A DNA stretch of 64,000 bases from DATKYQ01 sp035528415 (GTDB lineage: Bacteria; Myxococcota; B64-G9): positions 124,001-188,000 of the forward strand of contig DATKYQ010000002.1 in NCBI GenBank assembly GCA_035528415.1, read 5' to 3'. A model generated the notes under the pieces. The model was not told where the DNA came from. It saw only the letters and a list, made by a program, of their open reading frames with translations, and searched no databases. Of the stretch, positions 43,057 to 51,469 are shown one piece after another (position 1 is the stretch's first letter; the number at the start of each line of letters is the position of its first letter). The translations under genes and the position numbers were made by a program.

Positions 43057-43911
43057 ATGGTACACACGAAAATGGTCTTGGCATGGAAGGTTTTCGGCTT
43101 GTCGATTGTCCTGTTGCCTTTGATTTCCGGTGGTTGCAAGAACGACTCGGCGGCTTGCCTCTGCGCCGAGCGGGTGTTGCGCCTGTCTTCCACTACCTCG
43201 GTCGACAACACCGGGCTTTTGGCGGCCATCATTCCTCCCTTTGAGAAACGCACCGGCATCAAGGTTCACGTGCTGGCCGTCGGTACGGGCAAGGCCATCA
43301 AGCTTGCAGAGAACGGCGATGTAGACGCGATCTTCGTGCACGACCACCTGGCCGAGGAGGCCTTCGTCGCCGCCGGATACGGCGTGCATCGCATGCAGGT
43401 GATGCACAACAACTTCGTCATCGCAGGGCCCAATGCCGATCCCGCAGGCGCGCGGGGCAACGACGCGGTTGCTGCGCTTTCCAAGATAGCGGCGGCGGGG
43501 GCCGCCTTCGTCTCGCGCGGCGACAACTCGGGCACCAACAAGGCAGAATTGCGCCTCTGGAAAGCGGCCGGCATTGAACCTAAAGGAAACTGGTATCTCG
43601 AATCGGGGCAGGGACAGCGCATGACTTTAAACATGGCCGACGAGAAGAATGCCTACTGCTTCCTCGATCGGGCCACCTTTATATCGGCCGAGGACCAAGT
43701 ATCTTCGAAGATCTTGGTCGAGGGCGATAAACGCCTCTATAATCCCTACAGCGTAACCGCCGTCAACCAGGCCAAAAACCCGGAAGCGCGCTACGTCGAG
43801 GCCATGGCCTTCGGCGCTTGGCTGACATCGGCTGAGTGCCAGAAGATGATCGGCGAGTTCAAGATCGGCGGCAAGCAGCTGTTTCACCCGGACGTCTTCG
43901 AGAAGAAATGA
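43057..43911 (+). CDS. tupA: Tungstate ABC transporter substrate-binding lipoprotein TupA
   Basis: TupA binds tungstate outside the inner membrane. The 284-residue protein has a signal peptide and lipobox (ISGGC, lipidated cysteine C27), then TTSVDNTGLL and SRGDNSGTNKAE, the oxyanion-binding signature of the TupA/WtpA-like group. AAGGA precedes the ATG at 43057. The stop overlaps tupB (ATGA). No molybdenum-cofactor riboswitch was found in the 75-bp gap upstream. Confidence 0.9.
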   Translation: MVHTKMVLAWKVFGLSIVLLPLISGGCKNDSAACLCAERVLRLSSTTSVDNTGLLAAIIPPFEKRTGIKVHVLAVGTGKAIKLAENGDVDAIFVHDHLAEEAFVAAGYGVHRMQVMHNNFVIAGPNADPAGARGNDAVAALSKIAAAGAAFVSRGDNSGTNKAELRLWKAAGIEPKGNWYLESGQGQRMTLNMADEKNAYCFLDRATFISAEDQVSSKILVEGDKRLYNPYSVTAVNQAKNPEARYVEAMAFGAWLTSAECQKMIGEFKIGGKQLFHPDVFEKK

Positions 43912-44603
43912 TACTGGAGGGCATCCGCGAAGCCGTAAGGCTTCTGACTAGTTTCGATCCCGAGGCCTGGGGACCGGTTGGAGTTTCGGTCACGGTGGCC
44001 TTGACCTCGACGCTGATCGCCTCGTTTTTGGCCTTGCCTTTCGGACTGCTTGTGGGGTTGGGACGCTTCCGTGGCAAGCGCGCCGTGGTGATAGTACTAA
44101 ACACCCTGCTGGCGCTGCCGACGGTTCTGGTCGGACTGGTTATTTACGCCATGCTCACCCGTCGCGGGCCGCTGGGTTCGTGGGACATGCTCTACACGCC
44201 GGCGGCCATGGTCATCGGACAGGTGATCCTGGCCTTTCCGATCATCGCCGCTTTCTGCGCGGCCGCGGTGGAGCGCGCCGATCCACGCGTGCGCCAAACG
44301 GTGCTCGGGCTGGGCGCGGGGAGGTTACGGGCGGCATTGGTAGTGGCCGCGGAGAACCGCGCGGCGCTGGTGGCCGCGGTGGCGGCCGGCTTCGGCAGGG
44401 TCTTCGCCGAGGTGGGCATCTCGATGATGGTCGGGGGCAACATACACGGCTATACCCGCAACATCACCACCGGCATTGCCTTCGAGACGGGCAAGGGCGA
44501 GTTCGCCCTCGGGGTGGCGCTGGGAATAGTGCTGCTGGTGGTCGCCCTGGCGGTCAACCTGGCGGTCGGCTTCTGGCAATCGCGCGCCGGGAGACGGTCA
44601 TGA
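43908..44603 (+). CDS. tupB: Tungstate ABC transporter permease TupB
   Basis: A 231-residue inner-membrane permease with five to six helices and the BPD_transp_1 EAA-like loop (VVAAENRAALVAAVAAGFGRVFAEVG). The ATG at 43908 overlaps the tupA stop by ATGA; an extended frame to 43836 is spurious. It pairs with TupC through the conserved loop. Confidence 0.9.
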   Translation: MILEGIREAVRLLTSFDPEAWGPVGVSVTVALTSTLIASFLALPFGLLVGLGRFRGKRAVVIVLNTLLALPTVLVGLVIYAMLTRRGPLGSWDMLYTPAAMVIGQVILAFPIIAAFCAAAVERADPRVRQTVLGLGAGRLRAALVVAAENRAALVAAVAAGFGRVFAEVGISMMVGGNIHGYTRNITTGIAFETGKGEFALGVALGIVLLVVALAVNLAVGFWQSRAGRRS

Positions 44604-45265
44604 GCGGGCCCGTTTTGGAATTCGAAAATGTTCAGGTCGTGCGCGGCGGCGTGACCGTGCTCGATATACCGGCGCTGTCGGCTCCGGCCGGAGAGCTGAC
44701 TCTCGTAACCGGCGAGAATGGGGCCGGAAAGACAACCCTGATGCTTGCGGCCGGAGGTCTTGTGGATCTTGCGCGCGGCAGGATCTCACTTCGGGGAGAG
44801 TCTTTCCACGCCGGGCGCGCCCCGGCTCCGAAGCGCCTGCGCCGTCGCATCGCCTTCGTCTTTCAGGATCCATACCTGTTCGGCGGCAGCGTGCGTTCGA
44901 ACCTGACCTACGGTTTGAAAATTCGCGGCCTGGACAGAAGCAAGCGCCGCGGGCTGGCCGAAAAGATTTTGGCCCGGCTGGGGATAGCAGAGCTTGCCTT
45001 GCGCCCGGCGAACGACTTATCGGGGGGCGAGCGCAAGCTGGTGGCACTGGGACGTGCATTGGTGCTCGAGCCCGAGGTGCTCTACCTCGACGAGGTGACC
45101 GCCAGCCTCGACGACGAGGCTCGCGCCAGGGTGTTCGAACTGATCGGCTCACAGATTGCAGAGCGCGGAACCAGCGTCCTGATGGCCACCCACCTGGAGG
45201 GCGAGGCCGAAGGGTTGGCGACAAAGAAGATCAGGCTCCACGGCGGCCGCCTGGCGGAAGATTGA
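44600..45265 (+). CDS. tupC: Tungstate ABC transporter ATP-binding protein TupC
   Basis: A 221-residue ABC ATPase. It has Walker A GENGAGKTT, Q-loop FVFQDPYLF, signature LSGGERK, Walker B VLYLDEV and the H-loop in MATH. The ATG at 44600 overlaps the tupB stop by ATGA, which fixes the start. Tungstate imported by this set is used by tungsten or molybdenum enzymes; none are in this window except possibly a molybdopterin-like lipoprotein at 50.3-51.5 kb. Confidence 0.92.
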   Translation: MSGPVLEFENVQVVRGGVTVLDIPALSAPAGELTLVTGENGAGKTTLMLAAGGLVDLARGRISLRGESFHAGRAPAPKRLRRRIAFVFQDPYLFGGSVRSNLTYGLKIRGLDRSKRRGLAEKILARLGIAELALRPANDLSGGERKLVALGRALVLEPEVLYLDEVTASLDDEARARVFELIGSQIAERGTSVLMATHLEGEAEGLATKKIRLHGGRLAED

Positions 45266-45271
45266 CGGGCA

Positions 45272-45727
45272 CTATTTCGGCGCAAACTCGAACGTTTCGA
45301 TCCTGGCGCGAAAATTATCCGGAATCGGAAGAGTGCACTTCTTTTGATAATCGTAGTAGACCTGGATCGAACGGCCCACGGCCACCACCCTGCTGTCGTC
45401 CTTGCCGGTAATCAGGTATTCGAACACGAAGCTCTTCGAGCCCATGAATGCAGTGCGTAAAAACACCAGCAGCCGTTCAGAAAGCCCTGCCGGGGAGACG
45501 AAGCGGCAGCGGACTTCGAGCAGGATGAAGGGATAGAGCGCCAAAAGGTCATCCTCGTCCCGGCTGTGACCCAGTGCCCGCATGTATCCCGTGCGAGCCA
45601 CTTCGAAGTAGGTGAAGTAGGCCGCGTTGTTGACGTGTCCCATGGCGTCCAGGTCGCGAAAACGCACCTCGACTTCGCACTGGAAGCGAAAATCATCCGG
45701 CCTGGGCAGTTCTTTTTCTCTGATCAA
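45272..45727 (-). CDS. Acyl-CoA thioesterase (4HBT hotdog fold)
   Basis: A 151-residue hotdog-fold thioesterase of the 4-hydroxybenzoyl-CoA/YbgC type. The catalytic loop is RFRDLDAMGHVNNAAYFTYFEVAR with the active-site aspartate in D-x-D-x2-GHVNN. It would hydrolyse an acyl-CoA; the substrate is unknown. The start is TTG at 45727, preceded by AAAGAGAATC. It is convergent to tupC with a 6-bp gap. Confidence 0.85.
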   Translation of the reverse strand: MIREKELPRPDDFRFQCEVEVRFRDLDAMGHVNNAAYFTYFEVARTGYMRALGHSRDEDDLLALYPFILLEVRCRFVSPAGLSERLLVFLRTAFMGSKSFVFEYLITGKDDSRVVAVGRSIQVYYDYQKKCTLPIPDNFRARIETFEFAPK

Positions 45728-45746
45728 GATGATTCTCTTTGAAAGA

Positions 45747-47129
45747 TCAGTAACTCATGCTCACGTAGATTGGGTTCGAATAGATCCAGGGAAATTCCTT
45801 GATGTAGTCGTCGGCATGCGGGCCCAACCAGGGCCGGAGGTGTTCGGGAACAATGCGCACCTCGGCCCGATAGGCCCCCGGGCCGGCTCGGTAGACCAGA
45901 TCGTCGGTGCCTGCCGCGACTTCCTGCCAGTCACCGTCCTCGGCCTTTAAAATTCTTCCGCGGATAATAGGCGCCGGGCCATCGGGATCCAATTTGTATA
46001 CCTCGGGCAGAACCAGGTGCAAATCGATCGTCTTTCCGGCGGGTATCTGCTCACCCATTTCATATATATCGTCGCCCTGGGCATAGAAGTCGAAGCCCCG
46101 GGCGTAGCCTAAAAAATCGAAGCAACCGTAGAGCCGCCCATCGGAGATAGCTTTTTTCAACACCCTGTCATCCAGTTCGCCGGCCGGAACCAGGACATAG
46201 TTCGAAAACCAGTGCATCATGCGCCTGAACGAATCGAGGCGTTCGCCGTCCGGGCTGGCCCCGTCGAAGACGTTGCGGTGGGCGTCGGTGGCCAGCACGG
46301 CCGGCAGCGGCTTGTGCATCAGCGCCTTGGACCAACGTAACATGTCGGCCTCGGACTCCTGGAATATTCCGATAATTCCCAGTTCCATGACCGGCAGGTT
46401 CTCCGGCGCCGAGTCCATCCCGAGAAGCAGTTCGAGCGCGGCGCTCCAGTTGTCCATCAGGTTCTGGTGCAAGTTGTAACACTCTATACCGTCGATCGGC
46501 AGGTCGAGAATGGTCTCGATTTCCCAGCCCTCGGTATGCTGAAGAAAAACCAGTGCACCGGCCTGTTGCAGCGCCCTGACTGCCTGCAGGCTGACCTCGC
46601 CATAGGCCTGCTTGCGCTCCTGCGATGTATCGCCAAGATGATGCTCGATGCCGATCGGCATCATGGCCGTCTCGGTGCCGGCGGCGACAATCACCTGGTG
46701 ACCGTTTCCGCAATCGACCCTGTTGGCGACTGGCCCGCCGTCGCGCTCGATCAGGCTGTCGCCTTGCTTGTATAGCAGCACCTCGGGGTATTCGTAGTCG
46801 GCGAAGAGATTGTCGTGGTCGGTGAGAAAGACGAAGTCCTGGTAAGTCCCGCACATACCGGCCCGGCATTCCTCGAAGCACTGTTCGTTGCGCACCCCGT
46901 TCGTGAAGGGCTCGTCGTCGCAGGCGTCGTGCGAGTAGGGTGAGTGGCTGTGGATGATTCCCCGGCGGAGCGACCAGCTCCGGGGGGCGGGCAACTCGCT
47001 CGAGGGTACCACTGTCCAGGGATCGTAGCTTGGCCCGCCGTCGGTGGGATGATCGCTGCTTTGATCACAACCGCCGAAAGAGAAAAAGCAGGCGGCCAGC
47101 AGGCAGACTCCGGTTTGGATAGCGTTCAT
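45747..47129 (-). CDS. PHP-like metal-binding lipoprotein
   Basis: A 460-residue lipoprotein (lipobox SFGGC, lipid cysteine C21). The mature protein has the histidine/aspartate signature of the PHP phosphoesterase superfamily: H60-x-H62 and H67 in HSHSPYSHD, FLTDHDN, a histidine pair in IGIEHHL, LQHTEGWE and ATDAH. The C-terminal 120 residues form a beta-rich extension. PHP domains hydrolyse phosphoesters with two or three metals; most are cytosolic, so an exported member is unusual and the substrate unknown. Several cysteines suggest disulfides in the periplasm. Confidence 0.75.
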   Translation of the reverse strand: MNAIQTGVCLLAACFFSFGGCDQSSDHPTDGGPSYDPWTVVPSSELPAPRSWSLRRGIIHSHSPYSHDACDDEPFTNGVRNEQCFEECRAGMCGTYQDFVFLTDHDNLFADYEYPEVLLYKQGDSLIERDGGPVANRVDCGNGHQVIVAAGTETAMMPIGIEHHLGDTSQERKQAYGEVSLQAVRALQQAGALVFLQHTEGWEIETILDLPIDGIECYNLHQNLMDNWSAALELLLGMDSAPENLPVMELGIIGIFQESEADMLRWSKALMHKPLPAVLATDAHRNVFDGASPDGERLDSFRRMMHWFSNYVLVPAGELDDRVLKKAISDGRLYGCFDFLGYARGFDFYAQGDDIYEMGEQIPAGKTIDLHLVLPEVYKLDPDGPAPIIRGRILKAEDGDWQEVAAGTDDLVYRAGPGAYRAEVRIVPEHLRPWLGPHADDYIKEFPWIYSNPIYVSMSY

Positions 47130-47225
47130 GATCTTTGTTCCGTACCTCCCCGTCTACTCGCACACACCGCCCGCTCCGTAGTCGCGACAGGACGTGCCCG
47201 CCGGGCACGAGTGCCATGTCAGCGG

Positions 47226-47726
47226 TCAGGTGGAGCAGTCCAACTTCAGGCAACCGTCGTCACCCGGCTTGCACTCGCGATATTTGCTCACTGACATGCA
47301 TGTCTTTTTTCCGATATAGTCGCACTCGTTCTTGTCCGCGCAGCCATCCGGCGGATCATCCAGGCACAGCGCTCCGGCCGGGTTGCAGCTCTGTCCCGCC
47401 GGGCACTGTTCGGCAGCGCTCCAGTAGGTGTGGCCGCCGGCGTCCGGGCCCAGACAGCAGACCAGGCCGCCCTCCGGGTGGCAGAGCGTCTCGCCCGGCA
47501 GACAAGGATTCTCGCAGTCGCACTCTTCTGTCTTGCAAGGCCGCGGCGGGGCCCAGCGAAAGCAGCCGTCCGAGTCAGGCCCGTCACAGGCCACCAGCAT
47601 GTCCGCCGGGTCGCAAACGGCCCGTCCCTGACTGCAGGCATTGCAGAAAAATGCCTGTGAGCCGCAACCGGCACAAAGGCCCGCCCAAGACAAAAATACG
47701 ACAGCGATTGTTGCAAAGCGCGTCAC
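47226..47726 (-). CDS. Small cysteine-rich lipoprotein
   Basis: A 166-residue protein with about 25 cysteines. The GTG at 47726 gives a short signal peptide and a lipobox (GLCAGC); the frame extends to 47825 but that would run into the next gene. Pairs such as CNACSQG, CKTEECDCENPC and CADKNECDY suggest disulfide knots. Function unknown; surface-exposed like the other cysteine-rich proteins here. Confidence 0.6.
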   Translation of the reverse strand: MTRFATIAVVFLSWAGLCAGCGSQAFFCNACSQGRAVCDPADMLVACDGPDSDGCFRWAPPRPCKTEECDCENPCLPGETLCHPEGGLVCCLGPDAGGHTYWSAAEQCPAGQSCNPAGALCLDDPPDGCADKNECDYIGKKTCMSVSKYRECKPGDDGCLKLDCST

Positions 47727-47769
47727 GTCGATAAATCTATCCTGCCGAGACCATGGTGGCAAGTTCGTT

Positions 47770-48474
47770 TCAGCTGGATATTCCCGCCAGGCCGGCGCCG
47801 AAGGGCAGGCGGAAGGTGAGCCCAACCATGACGGTCAGGTAGTTCATGCCCCATAGCCGTCGGTAGCCCAGCGAGACGCCCAGTCCGACGCTCCACTCGC
47901 CGTAGAGTGCGCCGATGGCACCGGCCGACGATCCCAGGCCGCCGCCGGTTGTCTTGGCGTAGCTGGTGGAGGCGGTGCCGCTCCATTCCAAGAACGTCCC
48001 CAGCGATCCCCCCGGTCCGACCTCCGCCCCGTCACCGAAGCCGGACAGAACCACCTCGGCGTCGGCCACCAGCGAAAGCCGCAACCCGCTTTCGTCCTTG
48101 GCGGGAGTCAGGGGAAACCAGGCTCCCTCGAGGTAGAAGCCGTGGTACAGCAGGTTCGGCTGCCCCTCGGGCCACAGCCACTGGGCCAGGTAGCCGCCGC
48201 CCACGTCCCAGCTTCGCCCGTGCCAGCCGTTGAATCCCTGCATCGGGTTGATACCGGCGCGCAAGTGAAGCATCTTGGCCGATCCCGATTCTTCTAACTG
48301 GCCGTCCTCCTGAAGAGACGGTATCGATCCGTGGGCGCTTACCCCGCCTATCTCGATGCGGGCCGGGATGGACACGTAAGGCATCAGGCAACCGCCCGAA
48401 CCGCAGCCGGAGGCCGCGGCCAGCCCCACCAATGCCAGTATAGCCATGCAGAACAGACGGCGATTCGATGACAT
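47770..48474 (-). CDS. Small lipoprotein, probably an outer-membrane barrel
   Basis: A 234-residue protein with a signal peptide and lipobox (AAASGC). The rest is glycine/aromatic-rich, with alternating hydrophobic residues (GLRLSLVADAEVVLSGF, TVMVGLTFRLP) as in beta-barrel outer-membrane proteins. No family recognised. It is 43 bp upstream of the cysteine-rich gene and on the same strand. Confidence 0.6.
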   Translation of the reverse strand: MSSNRRLFCMAILALVGLAAASGCGSGGCLMPYVSIPARIEIGGVSAHGSIPSLQEDGQLEESGSAKMLHLRAGINPMQGFNGWHGRSWDVGGGYLAQWLWPEGQPNLLYHGFYLEGAWFPLTPAKDESGLRLSLVADAEVVLSGFGDGAEVGPGGSLGTFLEWSGTASTSYAKTTGGGLGSSAGAIGALYGEWSVGLGVSLGYRRLWGMNYLTVMVGLTFRLPFGAGLAGISS

Positions 48475-48584
48475 GACCCGATCTTAGCCCAAGCCGCTCG
48501 CGGACACAAATGCGAAACGTAAAAGCTACCGCCTGACCTGATTTATCGGTTGACGGCCGGGCGCGTTCTTGAAATCCTTGTGAC

Positions 48585-49013
48585 ATGAAGCATACCCCGA
48601 CCGACGATTTGAACGAGCGTTACGCGGCGCTGGACGGCAAGGTCGCAATCACTCGCCAGGACGAGAGCGCCTTGCGGCCCGATGTGTTGCTGGCCTTCGA
48701 CTACGAGCATCCCGATCGCGAAATCGAAGTGCTAATCGAGAGCCAGGAGTTCACCGCGCTGTGTCCCTGGACCGGGCTTCCCGATTTCGGCATGCTGAGC
48801 GTGCGTTATACGCCGGACCGGTTGTGCCTCGAACTCAAGTCACTCAAGTATTACCTGCTCTCGTTCCGTTCGGTGGGCATCGTTCAGGAGCACGCCGCCG
48901 CCCGCATCCTTACCGACCTCGCTCGGGTAGTCTCGCCCAGGCGCATGGCCGTAACCCTCGATTACCGGGTACGCGGCGGTCTGCATACCAGCGTTAGCGC
49001 GCAGTATCCTTAG
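48585..49013 (+). CDS. queF: 7-cyano-7-deazaguanine reductase QueF
   Basis: QueF reduces preQ0 to preQ1 with NADPH in queuosine synthesis. The 142-residue unimodular type shows the catalytic cysteine C60 in ALCPWTGLPDFG, ELKSLKYYLLSFR and the NADPH site of the family (VGIVQEH). No preQ1 riboswitch or other que genes are visible around it. A 7-deazaguanine role in DNA modification cannot be ruled out but has no support here. Confidence 0.93.
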   Translation: MKHTPTDDLNERYAALDGKVAITRQDESALRPDVLLAFDYEHPDREIEVLIESQEFTALCPWTGLPDFGMLSVRYTPDRLCLELKSLKYYLLSFRSVGIVQEHAAARILTDLARVVSPRRMAVTLDYRVRGGLHTSVSAQYP

Positions 49014-49040
49014 GCCGAAGCACAACGAAAGTAATTTGAT

Positions 49041-50237
49041 TCAGATGGCGCCCTGGACGCTGAGCAGGAGAATGTCGTCGTCCAGATCCGGCATGGATGG
49101 ATCGTCGCCGCGTTTCATGACGTAGTTGATCTGGATCTTCAACATCTTTGAGAAGACGTAGTTCGCTCCGAACGTCCACTGGTCTTGTATTACCTGCACG
49201 CCCGTCTCGTCCCACTCACTCCTGTAGTCGTCGAAGCGCGCTCCTATTTCAAAGATATGATCCTTCCAGAAAGAAGCCGGAGCCCAGCGCGAGAACGGGT
49301 CGTTGAGCCGCCAGAGGAGATGACATTCCCAGCCGGAATATGCGAGATCCGTCCGCCCGTCGTCGTCGTAGTCGTCGCGGATTTCTCCTCGACCGTAGAG
49401 ACAGCCGGCACGGAGGCCCGTTCCGGGCAGACTGATGGTCGCGTCCCCCGAGTACGAGATCCGTTTGAGATCGAAGACCACTCGACCGCTGTTGAAGACC
49501 ATGTTGTCGTGCCAGTTGTAATTGATGTGGCCGCCGACGGTGATCATCTCGAGGATCCCGGCGATCTCCAATCTGAGGCCATAGAAGAACTGGCCGGCAT
49601 TGGTCAGGATGTATTCTTTCTTGGCCGCGCCGCCGATGAAGAGATTGGCGCCCAGGCCGTTACCCAGCATGAAGAAATAGCGCAATAGACCCAGCTTGAT
49701 GTCCAGTTCCCCCTTGAGGCCGACTCCAAAATCGCGCAGGTACGAGTACACGCCGTAAAACATTGAAGAGGCATAGGTGGTGCGCGAGAGGGAGTAATCC
49801 ACCAGATTTTCCGAGATGGTCGAGCGGAAAATGAAGTCGAGATCGCTGGCAGCGGTGAGGGTTTCGCGCGGCGCCGGTATCTTGAACTGTCCCAGGTACA
49901 CGGAAAGCCAGCGGGCGGGGTGAATGCCCAGGTAAAGATCCAGTATGCCGATGTTCCTCTCGAGTCGTAGCTGAGTGTTCAACTCGAGGAACTTGTCGAG
50001 AAAAAACGCATCGGCTCCCAGCCTGGCCCGATTGATGCTGAAGCCGGTCGTGGAAGTCGCGGCCTCGTCTCCACTGGGATGCTGGTAGAGATCCCCGGCT
50101 TCTTCCATCTGCTCATGAACTGTAAACCATAGCTGGGCATAGCCGAACAGCCTGGCATTCTCGCCGATGTCCCAGGCCCGCACAATACCGCCCGGAATGA
50201 GAACGGTTATTGCCGCCGCCAATACCGCAATTTTCAT
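49041..50237 (-). CDS. Outer-membrane porin, phosphate-selective-type barrel
   Basis: A 398-residue protein with a signal peptide (ends VRA) and no lipobox. The mature part is a 16-to-18-strand porin-like barrel of the OprO/P or phosphate-selective-porin type: FGYAQLWFT, FSINRARLGADAF, YLGQFKIPAPRETL, RDFGVGLKGEL, and a final strand ending VQGAI. ATG at 50237 is chosen because the next gene ends 14 bp upstream and the protein begins with a clean signal peptide. It is the third gene of a regulator-diheme lipoprotein-porin operon. Confidence 0.8.
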   Translation of the reverse strand: MKIAVLAAAITVLIPGGIVRAWDIGENARLFGYAQLWFTVHEQMEEAGDLYQHPSGDEAATSTTGFSINRARLGADAFFLDKFLELNTQLRLERNIGILDLYLGIHPARWLSVYLGQFKIPAPRETLTAASDLDFIFRSTISENLVDYSLSRTTYASSMFYGVYSYLRDFGVGLKGELDIKLGLLRYFFMLGNGLGANLFIGGAAKKEYILTNAGQFFYGLRLEIAGILEMITVGGHINYNWHDNMVFNSGRVVFDLKRISYSGDATISLPGTGLRAGCLYGRGEIRDDYDDDGRTDLAYSGWECHLLWRLNDPFSRWAPASFWKDHIFEIGARFDDYRSEWDETGVQVIQDQWTFGANYVFSKMLKIQINYVMKRGDDPSMPDLDDDILLLSVQGAI

Positions 50238-50250
50238 CGGTGTGCGCTTG

Positions 50251-51468
50251 TCAGGGAGAAACGCCGTGGCCGTAGACAACCAGCGACTCGCTGTCGATGT
50301 AGGCCCAGCCGCCGTTCTGGTAGTCGAAGTCTTCGTAGCCGGCCGGCAGTGGATTGCTTCTGACTACGACCACGCCGCGCACCATGTCGCCGGCGTTGTG
50401 ATCCTTGTTCTCGTCGAAGTCCCATCCGTCGTTGCAGTCCGTCGGAGAATACTTCGAGCCGCGGTCCGGCGCTTCCGGGTTGGACTGCGGCAGCACCAGC
50501 CTGAACGGCCCCTCTCCGTTGATACTCCCGGATGTCACGTCCAGGTTGCAGGCCTGCAGCGGATCGCCGTCGCGCTCATAGGCGAGTATCAACCACTGCT
50601 GGCCGGGAATTTCTCCCCCGTCGATCAGCCCGGACGGCAATTCGTCTGGATATTCCACGAAGCCGCAGTCGGTCCCCAGGCTGGCGTTGTCCAGACCCGC
50701 GCGGAACAATCCGGCGGGGAAGGCGTTTTTGATCTGCTCGACGCTGAAATCCTTCTGGTAACCGTCTGGAGCCATGATCGTAATACCCTCGAAGGCGGCA
50801 TCCTCGACGTCGACGCCGACGTGTTCGAGAAGATCGCGGATCTTCACTCCGCGATATGATGCATAGTTGTCGTATTGTTGTTTATGGGAGTTCGCCAGCA
50901 GAAACTCCTCATGCATCGGCAGGGCTTCGAGATCCTTCTTGGAAATGATGATCATCGGGGCCGTGTCCTGGCCGGGCTTGCTGTCGGGATCGCCGGGATA
51001 CTTCATATCGGCTATTTCGTCCTTGTTTGAATAGCTGTCGCCGTCGCTGTCCTTGTCCGCGATCCCTGAAAGGGCCTTGCGCGTCCTGCCAGCGGCCAGG
51101 TAGTCCGATCCGTAGGGGTTGAGGGTGTCTTTGAAGCCGGAAGGCTGCGCTTCGATGAAGTCGGCGGATGGGTGGGTGATCAGGTGGCAGTAGTCGCATG
51201 AGTTTACGAAAACGGTTTTTGTCGTAGTGCCGCTTGGATAAGAAAAAGTTTTCCCCTGGTGGCAAGTCTGGCAGTCATCCAGGCGGGTACCCAGCGTGCT
51301 CGGATAGGCGCTCACGAAGTTGTTGGAGTCGAGCACGTTTTCGTGGCCCTTGTAGGAATGGGATGTGACGAGATCTTGTTCGGTCGAGTTGCAAGCCGCG
51401 AAGCCGAAAAAGATGCAGCTTATTAGAAGCCACGACTGCCGGGTGCTGATCGTCGATTGGAAATGCAT
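50251..51468 (-). CDS. Diheme lipoprotein with molybdopterin-domain-like C-terminus (GEGP-motif type)
   Basis: A 405-residue lipoprotein (lipobox GFAAC, C26). Two CxxCH heme-binding motifs are at 66-70 (CQTCH) and 91-95 (CDYCH). A calcium-type DSDGDSYSNKDE stretch follows near 140. The C-terminal 200 residues resemble the sulfite-oxidase-type molybdopterin-binding fold (IRDLLEHVGV, SVEQIKNAFP, INGEGPFRLVLPQ) seen in GEGP-motif diheme proteins of metal-reducing deltaproteobacteria. Whether cofactor is really bound is not shown by the sequence. The ATG follows the regulator stop with 1 nt between. It would be anchored to the outer membrane facing the periplasm. Confidence 0.75.
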   Translation of the reverse strand: MHFQSTISTRQSWLLISCIFFGFAACNSTEQDLVTSHSYKGHENVLDSNNFVSAYPSTLGTRLDDCQTCHQGKTFSYPSGTTTKTVFVNSCDYCHLITHPSADFIEAQPSGFKDTLNPYGSDYLAAGRTRKALSGIADKDSDGDSYSNKDEIADMKYPGDPDSKPGQDTAPMIIISKKDLEALPMHEEFLLANSHKQQYDNYASYRGVKIRDLLEHVGVDVEDAAFEGITIMAPDGYQKDFSVEQIKNAFPAGLFRAGLDNASLGTDCGFVEYPDELPSGLIDGGEIPGQQWLILAYERDGDPLQACNLDVTSGSINGEGPFRLVLPQSNPEAPDRGSKYSPTDCNDGWDFDENKDHNAGDMVRGVVVVRSNPLPAGYEDFDYQNGGWAYIDSESLVVYGHGVSP

Positions 51469-51469
51469 G

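Noticed and set aside
48475..48584. preQ1 riboswitch upstream of queF
   Set aside because: The 110-bp gap shows no preQ1 aptamer stem or pseudoknot.
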